Notes under the pieces: generated by a model | The model's input: the letters and a program-made list of their open reading frames with translations, nothing else | What the model was told of the DNA's origin: nothing | The model's database searches: none | Shown: in pieces, positions 49,008-63,116 of the stretch | Numbering within the stretch: position 1 is the stretch's first letter | Layout: every line of letters begins with the position of its first letter | DNA from: Serinus canaria | Taxonomy: Eukaryota > Chordata > Aves > Passeriformes > Fringillidae | NCBI RefSeq assembly: GCF_022539315.1 | Contig: NC_066313.1 | Location: 64,979,934-65,043,933, forward strand | Reading direction: 5' to 3' | DNA length: 64,000 nucleotides | Made by a program: the position numbers and the translations under genes

Positions 49008-49249
49008 ACTACCCTGAAGTAAATCTCTCTGACTATCCACTGTTTGATGCAGACAGTGAACCAGGTAGCTGTTTGGAATTGTTCCAAGTCTTTGAGCATT
49101 TCACAGACAACAGCATAAATCCAGCAAAATTTGTACACCTACATGGTAGCTGCTACTGTGCTAAACTTCCAGACACCTGGCTTTACATCCACCAACAACA
49201 TGACAATAGTGACTTTCACTGCACATCACTTGTAGGCTCCCAGCTCTGA
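49008..49249 (+). other. Candidate terminal exon or open segment (unproven)
   Basis: A strong pyrimidine tract and acceptor (TTTTCCTTTTTATTCCATAG|) precede a segment open in one frame from 49008 to a TGA at 49247-49249 (about 80 codons without any Met). The start of the translation is YPEVNLSDYPLFDADSEP. An internal donor-like CCAG|GTAGCT at 49064 could end a 57-nt exon instead. It has the right phase (1) to follow 48711-48759. The acidic, serine-containing peptide looks protein-like, but I know no match. Confidence 0.25.
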
Positions 49250-49629
49250 ATTCATACTGCGTGGTGGGAAATACCTATTCTGGATGTGTCATGGGGAGAA
49301 TCAGGTGCCACTGGGGAGAATCAGCCAGAGTACTGAGCAGGGAATGTCTTAAACTAATCAAGAAGAATGACTGAAAGCAGTTGTCTAGTAAAATTTCCCA
49401 TCTCAGCATCTAAGGAGCCTACATACAGGTTGCAATGCAGTAGTTTTTGGTGGCTGAGAGTCACAGTGTGGTTCTATTTCGAGCTGAGCACCTCAGCCAT
49501 CTTTCCAAGGAGCTGAATTAGCTCTTTTTTTAATTTAAATGATATATCACTACCCTGACCATATATGGCATATAACACAACATGTAACAAGCACATTTTA
49601 GTGTCTAATGCTTTAATACATGAGTGATG

Positions 49630-49643
49630 AATAATAATAATAA
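49630..49643 (+). repeat. (AAT)n microsatellite
   Basis: About 4.7 AAT units. Confidence 0.8.
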
Positions 49644-52600
49644 CAGATTCAACAGATGTCTTTGTCATATCAAACATTTCAGTGGACATCAAGAGTCACA
49701 CTTGGCTTCCGCATGGACTGCAGCACTTCTCACATTGATTTGGTTGTTTCTCATGTCTTTGCTCTCCCAGTGCTTTGGGTATTTATGTATAATACCAGAT
49801 CACCTAGTCTATGTCTGGTGTGAAATCTTTCAGGTATAACAACAGATCTTAATAAATCTGGGCACTGTTTCCCGAGTTAAATTTCCTTGCAAGATTCTTT
49901 GTTCCCTGGTGTCTCAGACACACAAGAAAACTAATCATGCATCATAAAGGAACCACTCACCTGGCTTCCTAAGTGATACTTCTCATCTACTGAAATTACT
50001 TCTCCAAAATCACCACAGGTTCTAGAACTCCAGTTAACACCCTTAATATCAATTTCTAGTGTATGAGCCTAGGTCCTGAGATTATAAAAATTTGAACATC
50101 TACGTTGAGTTAGTGGTCCTCAGCATGTTTATCAAGTTGTTGATGTGGCCCATGAATGTGTGAACTTCCCAGGATCTTTCACATTACTTTTCACCTTTTC
50201 TCTTCCTCATCTGTCTGTCCTTCTTGCCTGTCTCTCATTCCAAGAAAACTTGATCATTTCAGCATTTTTTACAGTGTAATACATTGAAAAGAAACTTTTT
50301 TGGCAACCTTTAAAGTACTTTATATCACTTTATATCATTTACACTACCATAGCAATATGGCAAAGAATGCCATCTAATTTACATAAAGTCACACAGAGGT
50401 TAATTAGTATATGGAGGTTAATTTCAAAAAGAGTGCACTAGGAAAAAAGCAGCAAAAAGCAATTCTTTCCTTAATTGGTTTTGTATGCACACTTCCTTCT
50501 ATGTTTTACAAATATACTCAGGAATTTCTGTCTTCATTTTCTGGGAAGATTGCATGTCAGGTAGAAGGGAAGTCTGAGACTGTGTCTTGTCTGAGTGGTT
50601 ACTTGCTGACCTTTCATTGTGGAATATACAACTTGGAAATATTGCCATCACATGCTATCACAATTCCATGGTGAGCACTGTAAAGCTATGCTTGTATGCA
50701 TCCTCTGCAGTGGAACAAAAATAATTCCCAGTTGTCTTTCTACTTGCATAATTTGATACAAATATCACATTAGAAATTATAGATGTTGATACAAACCTCA
50801 CATTAGCAATAATATGTTCCCAGCTCTGTCCACAAGGAATGGAGGGAAAGTGTTAATTTGGCGAGCCCACATGCTGGAGGAAAAGCAGGGCATTTAATGT
50901 TAGAAGGCAGGGACAAAGGTGATTATTTATCTGTTTAAGAAGAAACAGTCTGGGGGCTATCAGAAGCTGCTCCCAGGTGACAAAGGAAGAAGGCAGTGTC
51001 TGAGCCTTGCTGGATTGTTCTCTAAATTTCAACACTCAGATCTGTGTATTGGCTCCATATCCATCTCTAGATCTTATGACTTCAGTGGAAATGGTTAGGT
51101 TTTTCAAGAAGAGCTTTGATGGATACAGTACAGTTTAATTTGAAGACACTTCTCCTCTCAGCAATAATAGCATACATTTCTACCATAAAGACCCCAAAAC
51201 CATGATGGGTTATACTGCAGTGTTTTTAATAAGCCATTAGCATTATCATTTATTGCACCTAGACGTCTGCTTGAGCTTGGATGTTGATAACCTAGAACTA
51301 CTTAACAGTGTTGAGATTGGCTTCTGAAATACATATTAGAATCCTTGTGTTCACAGAGGCTTTGGAGCTATTCTAATCCCAAAAAGTTTCTTTCTCAGAA
51401 GTAAGTAGGAGAAATCCCTGCAGCAGGGTTGAACAGCAATAGCAGACTATGAATACTTCAGTATCATTTCTGTCTCTCCACCAAGCTGGTTAGACACCTA
51501 ACAAAGCAATTTGAGTGGTGGTGCCAAGGATCTACTCAAGCTCCTGGTAGAAATGGAGCACCTTCTGCCCCTGGGTGCAGTGTCAAAACCATGGGCACAC
51601 CATGCTGCCTTCCTGACCACTCCGCCCCTCTTCGCTGCGGCGGCAAGGTGGTGGCTTCAACACTGCTCCTTTGAAGGATGAAGTGGGTTTGCAGTTCTGT
51701 ACCTGTTATTTCTGGTGAACATTTGTACAGAGGCTGCATAGAAACCAGACCTGATGCAAGCCTTTCCATGATGAGTGGATATATATAGTGGTACAGCCTT
51801 TCCTAGGTCACACAAAACTGGATGCTACATTTGGCAGTGGTAACAAGGTAGCCATCACCCTTCCATTTTCCTTGGTCATGAATAAATCCATCCTTGACAA
51901 TAAACAGCTCAGTGTTCATTCAAAAGATGAAATATAAAAATACCAACAATCAACACTGAACTTATTTATTCTATCTCCGCATTCCATTTTTCCTTATTAT
52001 TCTTGGTGCCTAGGAAAATGTTCTTTCTCTTCTTTAAACAACTCTTGTCCATTGTTGCTGTTTACAATTTCCTTATTGTTGCTGAGGGTTGTCCTATTCC
52101 CTCCCTGTCATCATTTAGCAAAGCTAAATGCATTTCATTATTTTAATCTTTCTTGAAAAGTCAATCCCTTAATTAGAATCTATGGTTGTAGAGCTCCACT
52201 GGTGTCCGCAGGCTAAACACAACTAAGGCTGTTTTCTTACTAATTGTGCTCACAGGCAGGACATTTGTTACTGTTGTTGATGGCATTAATTTGTTGAGGG
52301 GGTTTGGTTTTGGTTTTTTTTTAAAGACTGTTTATCTAGGTGATAGGCAAAAGGCAAAAATCGTTAAGTAAGATTTTCAAAGGATCAAAGCCTACAAGGC
52401 ATAGAAAATGATGTTTTCTTGCTTGGGATTTTAAACTGAAACGTGCAAAGGCAAACTAAAAGTCTGGGTTCTGTAGACTGAGCACATCATAATCTCTCAG
52501 CAAAACATGGAGATTTTAAGAACATGCTTTCAAAAGAAGGCTGTCAAATGCTGGTCTGCTCTCTTCTACCAATTCCTAATGAGCATCAAAAATGTGGAAA

Positions 52601-55116
52601 CAGTCCTTCATGCCTAATCAAACACATTTTGCTAAAGAGGCATTTGGAAATTCAATGGGAAGGACAGTAATGCCAAAAAAAATTGCTTACCTTGTCCTTT
52701 TCTCACTTTTGTCTCCAGTTAAGCTCACTAATCACCCTACAGTCATGTTTTTAGGAAGGATTTTGTTCTTCTAGCATGCAATTGAAGAATCAAAGAACCT
52801 TCACAAGGTCACTGCAATGACTTTTTGAAGTAAGTTTTGATGAGCTTTACAGCTTGTAATTTCTTTTCTATATACTTAGGGATGCAATTTTTTTATATAT
52901 GCCTCTGCTCTCCACAGTTCCACTCTTACTAGTTTAGACAATAAATGTAATAACTGCTACCTGAGGGATGTATTTTTCACCCTGCACATAAACTTACTGC
53001 ATTTTGAATGTTTCTTGTGCTGGGATATGTCCCATTTGATTCAGCTCTATTTAAATCAATTTTTTCATTACACATAGGTCAAAGTTGCATTGTTTGGATT
53101 TAAAAAGTAGTGGTATTCCATCAAGGTGTGTTCAGAGTATGTTTCCATCTATCTTCTCTGACCACAGAGATTGTTAGGTTCAGCTGTGTAGCGTGGCTTC
53201 CTCTAGAGTGCTCAGGATGAATCCTGCTCCATCATCATGCAGTCAATTCTCTTGTAATTGTAATCTACTACCTACTTCCAGTCTAAAAAGTAGCCTTTAA
53301 AAGGCATTTCTCCTTTACTTGGGAGATGAATCTTAGCAGTTGGGATTTCCTAGGCCTTGCCATGGCCACAACTGATTTTTTCACATAAGTGCTAGACTTG
53401 ATGTGGCCTTACCCCTGGTGACAAGTGCCAAAATAGCACCAGATCCCACTTAATGATTTAGCTGTGAGACTAATGGCATGCTAATGTTTGTACCTCTGCC
53501 CTGGTTGCCCACAGAGATGTGGCTTGAGAAAAACTACCTGTTGGGCCATAGCATCACGATGACTTTGGGGATGCCCCTGCCATTGTATATGAGCTTCTCA
53601 GCATTCAATAGCACCTGCAGCATCTATACCTCCCCTAAAATGTAAAGCTGCTGAGGCAGACAGGCTTTCTCTTCCCTGTTCTCCTTCTTCCCATGCAGCC
53701 TTTCCTCCACCACCACCACTTAACTTGAGCAGCAGAGTTTACTCCCTCTACAATTTTCTCCAACACCTTGATTTAAGCATTCTTGAGGTTTTTAAGAGCT
53801 GCAGCCTAAAATCCTGATAGTTCAAAAACCTTCCCGTTTCTAAGGTGAGGTGGCAAACACTGAAGACCCTGAAAGCTGAACTCAGAGCCCAATAGGTTAA
53901 GGCACCTCTGGGAATTTCAGAGCAGGTTGGGCATCTTGTCTGGTCAGTCTGGAGTATGAGAGGTCTTAGGTGAAATGCATGGGGCATTTCCTGACACTGG
54001 GCTGCATCTGATCTGCTTCAAAACCTTTCTTTGAAGGATTTGACAGCTCACCAGGATGTTTCTGGAGAGTGAACATCTAGTAAGTTAGACAGTGCTAAAG
54101 AGTTGTCAGGCTGGATCCCTGGGATTTAGGCATGTGGATTTTGTCCAAGTCCCAGTATAATTTTGAAAGGTGTATGTGTTGCTGTTAATCCCTGCTCCTC
54201 AAAAAAAAATCTGGCAAAAAATTCCATGTGCTAACACCTGTATACCTTTAGCCATATATCTACTGACTGATTTTGAATGAAACCCATGTTTACACAACTA
54301 AATGAGGTGTCTGCATCAAAAGGCCCTTGGCATCCAGCTCACCACTGTGCATTGTTCACTGCAGCTCTGTCCCAGGCTGAGGGCGAAACTCTCTGACGTT
54401 CAGCCATCCTGGTACTGTAAATGGAGAGATTCATTCCTCCTGTGTAAATAGGAGACAAACTAGCTTTCAGGTAGCACAAAAAACCAGCAGTGAATGCTTT
54501 ACCGCTTAAAAGAGTGAAAAGCATCTGTAGAAGGAAGACCTGTCCTTTAAAAGCATAAAAAATACTTAAATTTGGCAGAGAACAAAATATTTTGAAATTA
54601 TGCAACACGAAACAGTCACTGACACTCCTACTGAAACATGACACTGGTTCCAGGATGTTCAGGCACTCCTGCTGGGATAGATAATCTGCATTTAAATTAC
54701 AAGATTCAGCCATATGTCTGGCTGGGAAATGAAAAGTGTGGAATGATAGATACTACCTTGTGCTTCTGCTCTTGGAGTCTTTTTCCTCCTGCTCAGTCAC
54801 TCTCATGCACTGAGGTCTGTTCCAGGATAAACCCTCTTCCTATTAGATAATATGCGAATGTCTCCAGGGCCTGTTTCAGAATCCAGCAGCCTCTTTTTTT
54901 TCTCTTTATAAACTATATATCAAATCTTTGGTGGGAGCAAGCTTTTGACTAATGCTCCCCTCTGGTTATTTAACTTGTAATAACGTATCAATTTAACCCA
55001 TGCGACTTTTATTCGAGATTTAGGCTATGACATATGGCTGGGGATTCATACTGTTCTATTTAGGAAAAGACAGACCTTCTTCATTTACAAAAAGGGTGCA
55101 CCCCACCTCCCCACTC

Positions 55117-55154
55117 TTGTGTGTGTGTCTGTGTGAGTGTGTGTGTGTGTGTGC
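55117..55154 (+). repeat. (TG)n microsatellite, interrupted
   Basis: TG repeats with TC and GA interruptions, about 38 bases. Alternating purine-pyrimidine DNA. Confidence 0.9.
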
Positions 55155-58070
55155 ATGACTTATAGAATAAGAGGTCAGTATTTCTCTATCATTTAAGTGA
55201 TTTTTCTTTACTCAGCTCGTGTTGACTATCTTTTGCTATTATCTCTCAGGGAGAAAAATGTATTTTTGTTGGACCTTCAAGTCAAAGAAGCACCTTCTTT
55301 GTAGCTGCTGAATATATGCTGTAATAGCTTGGGTTTTACTTTGTTTAGACTCTGATAAGTTGTTGTTATATTTCCAGTAATTTAGTTGCACATTCTGAAC
55401 TAAAACAGAATTAATTGGTGAGGAAAAAAAAATCTCTATTCTAGTATTATGAAGAAAAAAACTAAAAGAGCATAAGAAAAAAAGATGTCTGAAATACAGA
55501 GACTTTTCCCACATTTTCAATGTCTTACTATTTTAGGACTTTTTTTTTGACTTGCATTTCAAATTGCTTGGGTTCAAGAAATGGAGAACAATGCAGTCTT
55601 AGTGATTCGGTCATGGTACCTGTGAGTGGTAAAGGCACAATCTGGGTTTAGAAATCTGGTTGCTGTGCTCTTCAAATCAGAAATACTCCCTTAATTTATA
55701 GTAGTCATTGTAAACCATGCAGGTAGCCAGGAAGGACACAGCACAGCATCAACCAATTGCCATGCTTGTAAATGTCACAGAGTTTGATGGGGACATTTTA
55801 AAGGTACACAAGCAAGGAGCTGAGCTGAAAACTGGTGCTCTTCTGAGGGACAGTCTGCTTTTCTGGAAAAGACCATTTTGCAGGTGACCAACACAGCAGT
55901 CAAAAGAAACTTTACTGTGGTCTACTTTCTGTCCTTCCAACCTTGTCCTGTTTTGCCCTCCCTGCTTTTGAGACCCTGCAGTTGGATTGAGCTTCTGACT
56001 GACCCCTGGCCAAATCAGTGTGGCATGAGGGTGTCACTGTCACTGGGAATGACAAGGAAACTCCAAATGGTCCCAGGCCTGGAATCTCCTGTCTCCAGCC
56101 AGCAAGGCAGAGCTTTGAACTCAGCTCTCACCTGCAGATCTCACTGCTTTTATCACTACTTTGGAAAAAAGGTGGAAGGACCATTAGTTTAGACCAAGTG
56201 TGAACTGATAAAAATTAATGTCCTTGTGAATTGCCCTTAGAATTGTCACTGGTTTCTAGTAAGAGCAAAGAAATACAAGAATTAGCGTAATTACTCTGAA
56301 GGTACTTATTTTCATACACTCTTTGTTATTGTTTTGTTTCAGGACAGGTTTAATTAGAAGTAAGCACTGGCAGTAATCATATGGTACATGCTTTTGGAGC
56401 TTTGAAAGATTTTGCCTTGTGAGGGTGATAAATCATCTAAATGAGCATGCATGAAAACTTGTAAAATGTAATTTGGTACAGAATTTTTCCACACATGGCA
56501 CATATCCTAGGCAAGTGTTTTATAAGTGAGACATGAAAGTTTTATGGAGCGTGGTTTGGTATACAGCATAAATAAACTGAACTTTGCATATAGGCCATGC
56601 ACAAAATACCATAGATATCTGCTTAAAGGAAGACAGCATTACAAACCTCTAGGAGCCACAAAGTCTACCTGGTACATATTAGGCATCTCAAAAACAATTG
56701 CCTAACGGACATGCTGATGCCAAAAGAACCCTTTGGGTCTTTCTGAGAAGAATACATACATCAGCTTCCATGAAATATGTCATCCCTTTCACTCATTTTA
56801 CTAAGGAAATACCAATAAAACACTGCTTTTAAATAGCTTTAAGGATCTGATATAAATCAACAATAGCCAGGAAATTTAAGAAAGCCAAAGACCGACACTC
56901 CCTCTTCAGCACATTACACCCTGTTTTTTTTAAAAAGCTAGAAACCTTGGGTATCCCATCTCATTTCCAGTTGTTGCTATGTCAGACCCTGTGGAAAAAG
57001 TACCAGCAACAACAGAAGCGTCCACCTTAGACCTTGCCTGCCAAGGGTAAAATCACAAGAAGTTCATATGTACTTACATAAAGTATCAGTAACTTTTTCC
57101 TCTGACACATGACCATTCAGCAGCTGAGACTGAGTCCCTGTCCTACCCAGCTGCTCTCACCCTGAGCTGCTGCTGGTGCAGACGCAGTGGCCTGAGGAAG
57201 GGACAGACAATGTACATGTGCCAGAGGAGCTGCTCCCCAAAGCCTGTGTGAAGGACATTTTCCATTCTGGCTTTGGATCAGGGGCTGAGCGCATCCTGGG
57301 GCACTGCCACTATCACTGCTTTGTGTCACACTGAACCATATTTATTTGGCTCAGGCAGGTGATAATTATTTCAATAAGAACCTAGACATTTTAAAGAAAT
57401 GTATATAAAAAATTCAGAAGAGAAACCTAGTCCAGTTCTGGAAATATGGGTTGATTGGATGCAAATGAAAATTTTTGGATTATGACTTCACATCAAACTT
57501 CTAATACAGCATGTTTCCATCTGATATTTAAATATGAGAGAGATCAGATATAAGAACATAAGAAGCCCTGACAGGTTCTAAATAAGCATTAAAATCCTAA
57601 ACATATGTGTGCAGAAAACCAGCTCCTTGAAGCCAAAAAACTTTAGAAAGGGAAATAAAAGTTTTTAAGCCTTCAAGACCAGGCACATGCTTACCCCTAG
57701 ATTTACTGTTTAATCCCGTTAAGCACAACTAACCATGTCAACACAGAACCAAACTATTGTGTACCAACCCCCCAAAAACCTTTAACTGGTCATTGTTAAA
57801 AGGGCCCTGTGCTAGGTGCCTAATTGCCATAAATACTGATTCCCCCAAGTTCTTTTCACATTCCCATCTAAATTTTCAATAATGGTAGCAATCAGACAAA
57901 CCATTTCAAAATCCTAATCAAATGTCTTCTCAGAGCATTCATAAAATGAAATGCTGATGCAGCACATTCTGTTTAATTGAGATCCACTCAGACTAGGAAG
58001 TCCGCTTAATCAGGACGTCTCTCTGGGAACAATTTAAGTCCAATGACACTTAATGGCAATGACACTGTTG

Positions 58071-58311
58071 CTCCCATGCAACAAGCAATGGGACAAGAGG
58101 AAATGGCCTCAGGTTGCCCAAGGGGAGGTTCAATTTGGTTATTATGGAAAATTTCCTCACCAAAAGGCTGCCCAGGGAAGTGGCTATCTCCATCCCTGGC
58201 ACCACTTTAAAGATGTGGTGCCAGGACATGGTGGACTGGACGTGGTGGACTTGGCAGTGGTTGGATTCAGTGATCTTATGGTATTTTCCAGCTGAAGTGA
58301 TCCAATGATTC
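58071..58311 (+). mobile_element. CR1 LINE 3' end, plus orientation
   Basis: The block GGACAAGAGGAAATGGCCTC (58091-58110) opens the conserved CR1 3' segment. It is followed by a decayed GGTTCAATTTGG...TTTCCTCACC block, then GGCTGCCCAGGGAAGTGG (58165-58182), CATCCCTGGCA, and a 3' end with TGATCTTA and a degenerate octamer (TCCAATGATTCTTT). A short internal expansion of GTGGTGGACTTGG-like units lies near 58216-58262. It is 5'-truncated. Both frames across it are fragments of the element. Confidence 0.9.
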
Positions 58312-61300
58312 TTTAAAAATATTTGATTCTGGTGCAGGGTTTGATGATAAAGGAGGACTGAGTAAAGACTTTTTTAGACAGGTACTGCTTTTCTTCTAGT
58401 CTCTTCTGTTGAAATGATATCTGCAAGTTATCAAGTGCCAGTGTCTATTTTGGACCCATGGAAAAGGAAAGACACATCTTCTCCAAAGACTTCTGGGCAT
58501 CTCTAGCCCCAGCAGCTTTATCCTAAAGTAGCAGCTTCTCTGATCCTATACCTTTTGTCCCAGGGACCTCCCCTTGTCATGCCTGGGCCTAGGGGATTCC
58601 TCCCAGACAGAGGCAGAGCTGTCACCACCTCTGCAGCAGCAGGAATGTCCTAGGACAGAGGGTGGTAAGCCAGGACTGGGGTCAAAACAGGCCCTAATGA
58701 AAGTCCCATCTCCTTTTGCTGCTTTGTAATCCTAGTTACAGCCTTGATTCATAGTGAAACAATCTGGTAAAATGAAAAAAAAAAAAAGACTTCCCTGTAA
58801 GAAGATTCCTTTTTATTGTCAACCTTCACACAGTCAGAGTATGAAATTCCCTAGGCAATTAGAGCTTCTAACATTACAGGCACAAGGCTTGTTTTGAGAA
58901 AACAAATACATGTCAGCATTTTTAAAGTTATTTTTTCAACCTTTAGACATGCTGGCAAGGCATCCATTCAGTGGGTTTTTTACTTGAAGGCATATAGACA
59001 AGAAAACACAGTACCAGGTGGGAGTGCAATATGCCACTTGTCTGTTAATGATAAAGAGCAAAAATGCAAAGGAGCCGTAAACCAGACACAGCAAAGGAGG
59101 AGAGAGGCATCCACAGAAGTGGGTGTGTGGCAGTTACCCAAGGACTGGAGATTTCCCTAGTTCTAATATCTACAGTAATTAGCATAAAAGCAGCATTGGT
59201 TAGGGATATCTGCATAGCTGTGAGTAGCTGAGGGCTTTTGGTTTGGTATTTGCTTGTTTGGTTGGGTTTTTTGTACCAAGTCTTGCTTTCCATAATGGCA
59301 GTGGTGTAAAAATAAACTTAAACTAAAATTGATTGACAGGGAACTCGAAAAACACAGTGTAAAAATGATCACTCATGCAGCTTGAACCCTCTGTCTATTA
59401 AATGTTAGCCTTGAATTTTTGTAATACAACTTAGCAAAGATTACAGCATTTAAAATGAAATGTGATCATTCTGTGCTTATATCTCAAAGTGCTGCCTTCA
59501 TTTGTGCTAAGTAACTCCTCTGACTCAAACTTGTTTATTACTGTAAGGTGGGCTGTAAGTGTAGCCACCAGTGGCAAACATGGGATAGTTCATATCTAAA
59601 CAAAAAAATTCAGTGTTCCTGAACAATAAGTTTGAGCAGTGTGAAAGGTCCAGCACATACAATCTTTTTTTCAGTCAGCTTGGTGAACCTGTGTTGAACA
59701 GGTAAAACGTGAAACCAAGAAAGTAGCAAGCAAAAAGGAGAGGAGAATTTGACAGATAGTGCTAGAGCCAGGAGCTATCAGTTTCATGTCTTTTTCCCTG
59801 AAGTGAACCCATGGCAATAGCAGAGGTATTTCCCAAATTCGAGCTCCTGACCTTGCAGCTGGACCCTGCCCCTGCAGAGCCTGCCGGTGCCTACAGCAGA
59901 CTTGCAGCCAAGCCGAGGCGGTTGCGCATACAGATGTGATAACTTGACCAGTGACCTACATAAGACGCATTTCCTAACCCACAGGGCAGGCAGTTTTAAG
60001 GGCACATTACTGCCTCCCCTCCACAGGAGAAACTTGCCCCAAAAGGACATCTCTGTGTGGGACAGCTGTGGTTTCAGACCATGGCAGGGGCTGTCATTCA
60101 GAGGCAGAGGTTGTGCTTGGCAGCTCTGTGAATGCAGCAAAGAACTGGAGGGAAAATATGAAAAGAAGATGAATCTGTTCAACACTAAACGTGTTTATTT
60201 TAACTTTTTGCAGCTTCTGAAAAATCACTGAACAAAACTCCAGGGTATAAATCAAAGTGAGAGAGAGAAAGAAAAACGGCAAGCGAAAGAAAGTCATTAC
60301 TTTGATTGGCAATGAAGGATTACTCAGGATCCATAACTGTACCTAGCTCAGCTTAAAGTTCACCACTCTAAACTCCTCTAAAGAATCTCATCTTAAAAAC
60401 AAAAACTAAACTAAAAAAAGCCAGCATTCACAAAAAATTACTTGTGTAACAACAAGTGGGGTTTGCCACCTATGCTTACACAGCTATGCACAAAATGCAT
60501 ACTTTATATAATTTCAAGCTTTGCCTACTTAAAATTTAAATTATAGGATAAAGCCTAAAATTATGGACATAAAGATCTTATATTATTTTTATCTTTTCAA
60601 TTTCATGCTCTTCAGCTATACCTTAGCACAGCCCAATTTACAGTCTAAGGCCAGAAAGTTAGTAGTACGAGGCACACAGTTGCACTAAGTACTGTTCTTA
60701 CTTGTTCACTATAAGCTCCCTATTTCCTTCTTAAAAGTTGTTTTCAAAAGGATCTGCTTGCATAATTGTGCAGCAACAAGGCCTGGTAGCCTCAATCCCC
60801 AAGAATGTTTTCAATGACCTCTTCCTGCCCAGTTTTTCCATGAGAGAAAGAGAGAACTGTTGGGAAAGGGGGAGCCAACAGTGTTACCAGAGGGTAAATG
60901 AGTAGACAGATGCAGAATAGAGATTAGTGTTTTAGGAAAGTAAAAAATTTCCCCCTCTCTGTTGTTACAATTGCTTTTAAAACACACCCTCTCCTTCTAA
61001 CATTTCGTGTCCTTTTTGTAGGCACTTCCAGCAACATAATTTTAGAAATGAGAATATTAAAGCAGAGGAATGGGCACGCAGCGTGGCTGCCAGTATCAAA
61101 TCCAGACCGTGGGTCAGTCCTGGCAGTGAAGAGCCTGGGCAGCTTTGCAGGGGCAGTGTGAGTCAACATGGCCATTTGTGGACAGATAAGCAAGTGCAAA
61201 CAAAACCAGAGCATCAAAAGTGAACTGTCTCTTCAGAGAGAAGCTGAGCTCACTAACACACACATACCTGTACCACGTGCCTAGCAAATCAAGATTTGTT

Positions 61301-63116
61301 TATTTACAGTATCGGTTTTGGTTATGGAGAGCTCTTAAAAATCTGAGAGCAAAATAACCTTGAGAAATTCACATTATTAAGAATTAATTATTACCCTCTG
61401 ACAGACCCCATTTATCACCATGAACACCAGATACATTAATTAGAGCACTTCTGGCTTCACAGCAAACCTGTTTCCATCATGTTAGATTTTGGTTTACATT
61501 TTGTTCCCAGAGGGATGACAGAAATTGTTATGTGTACCAAAAAGCAGTTTAAAGGTTTTTCCACTATGATGAATTTAAATTCAAGCTTTTTTTTTTTTTT
61601 TTTTTGTCCCTGAATTGGGCTCCATAGTAACCTCTATCACCAAAGAATTATCTTTGCTACTGACAGACTAAATTAATAATCAGAGTTTTGTTTTTAACCC
61701 TGTCACCTACAGCACTGATACTGAGGACCATGGGGTAGATTATTCAGCAATTAACATTGTGTGATGTTGCTGAATACAGTGTATTTCCTGTAGCTTAAAA
61801 ACATGCCACGCTGTGGCAATGCAGAGTAGGCAGCTTTTAAATTTTGGATTAAATCTTAGTGAAAGTCTCCCATGACTCATTCAACTCCTGCCATTACCTT
61901 ATGTATTGTGATAATGGTGTAATGCAAGGTAGGGATTTAAAAGGACAAGAACATAAATCTTTGAGATTGATGGCATTTTGCCATTGCCTGTGTGTCAAGA
62001 GTACTGAGGGAGCTTGCTGTATTACAATTTCCCATCCTAGTTATAGTGGGAGTGCAGAATGAAAGCTTTACATTTAGATCAAATCCTGTGTTTGTCTCCA
62101 AGACAAAATTTGCTATGAGTTTAAGACCTACTAAATGTGGTTCCATAGGGAAGGACTCAGAAATTCTCAATAACATCCCAAGGGGGTCTTACCACTTTTT
62201 TGACCACGGTCAGCTGAAAATTCCCCACCACCACTTTGGCTGCATTTTTCTCTGGATGGGAGAAAAAAATCCAAGTGAGTGTGATACCCCAGTGCTCCAT
62301 AGCTTAGCTATTCACCACAAATGGTCTGCCTCTTTAAATAAAGCACAGGCTGGGACACGCTATCTGCTTCTCAGAAAGCCGAAGGTGGATGCATGCCAGG
62401 GATTTGTGCAGCTTCCTGGCTTTGCTGATAAAGAAAGGCCACTGTGAGGTAAACCTCTGCTCTGTCCCTGACATGTTTTCCCAGTGGCTGCCCAGACACA
62501 AGGCACCCGAGAAGACCAGGAAAGCGTGGATCCCGTGGCACCACAGCTATGTCTGCACAACAGGGCTGGGAGGAAGCCTCTGAAAAGCCCACACGGGCTT
62601 GTGCTTCTACATTTAGAAATGTGAGCTTCGAGCCCGAGCATTTGCATCAGCAGGTGGAAAGTATGAGAGAGCACATCCAATGCTGAAAGTTAATGATAGC
62701 ATTTGACCATGTTAACCAGTAAGTGACAAGGCAGGGTCATGGGAGTTAATTATTCATGTAAGTGACTGCTAAAAGAAATGTTTAAGAAATGGTGGTAGTT
62801 TGCACTGACTGCAATGGAAAGTGACTAATCATTTCAAAGTTTAACCTTGGCAGCTCTAAGCAGACCCTCCTGGCTCTTTTTTTCCTGGTTTTGTTTTTTA
62901 AATCAATATTGTCTACTTCACAGACAGAACATTAGAGGTTTCACAGCAGAAAGCTGGCTAGAAGGGCACCTGTGCCACGAAGACCAGAGCTCCAGGAGAG
63001 AAGCAATCTGGTTTACAGGTGTTCAGCTTTGGGAGAAGGGGGTGCTTCAGCCTCAACTCCCAGTCTCCGGAGTGATGTGACACCACTCTCCCCAGCTCCC
63101 AGTACTTGTGTATTTA
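58312..63116. other. Non-coding region
   Basis: No recognised gene. Simple repeats only: A13 at 58775-58787, a G/T-rich low-complexity patch at 59237-59272 and T19 at 61587-61605. Frames of 133 and 151 codons (59784-60185 minus; 61992-62447 plus) match nothing I know and have overlapping frames on the other strand. Confidence 0.55.
61587..61605 (+). repeat. Poly(T) run, 19 bp
   Basis: T19. Simple repeat. Confidence 0.9.

Larger units (their letters stand above)
46779..58070. other. Non-coding region
   Basis: No recognised gene or element in 11 kb apart from the items listed separately. A 163-codon minus frame at 47230-47721 is the longest outside the island but matches nothing I know. A TG microsatellite lies at 55117-55154 and a T18 run at 47951-47968. 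Pyrimidine-rich acceptor-like tracts are frequent on the plus strand (for example before 48394, 49654 and 53515), with short open frames after each. Confidence 0.5.

Noticed and set aside
58053..58308. Two overlapping plus-strand frames of 64 and 80 codons
   Set aside because: They translate the CR1 3' end at 58071-58311, which is largely non-coding in the intact element.
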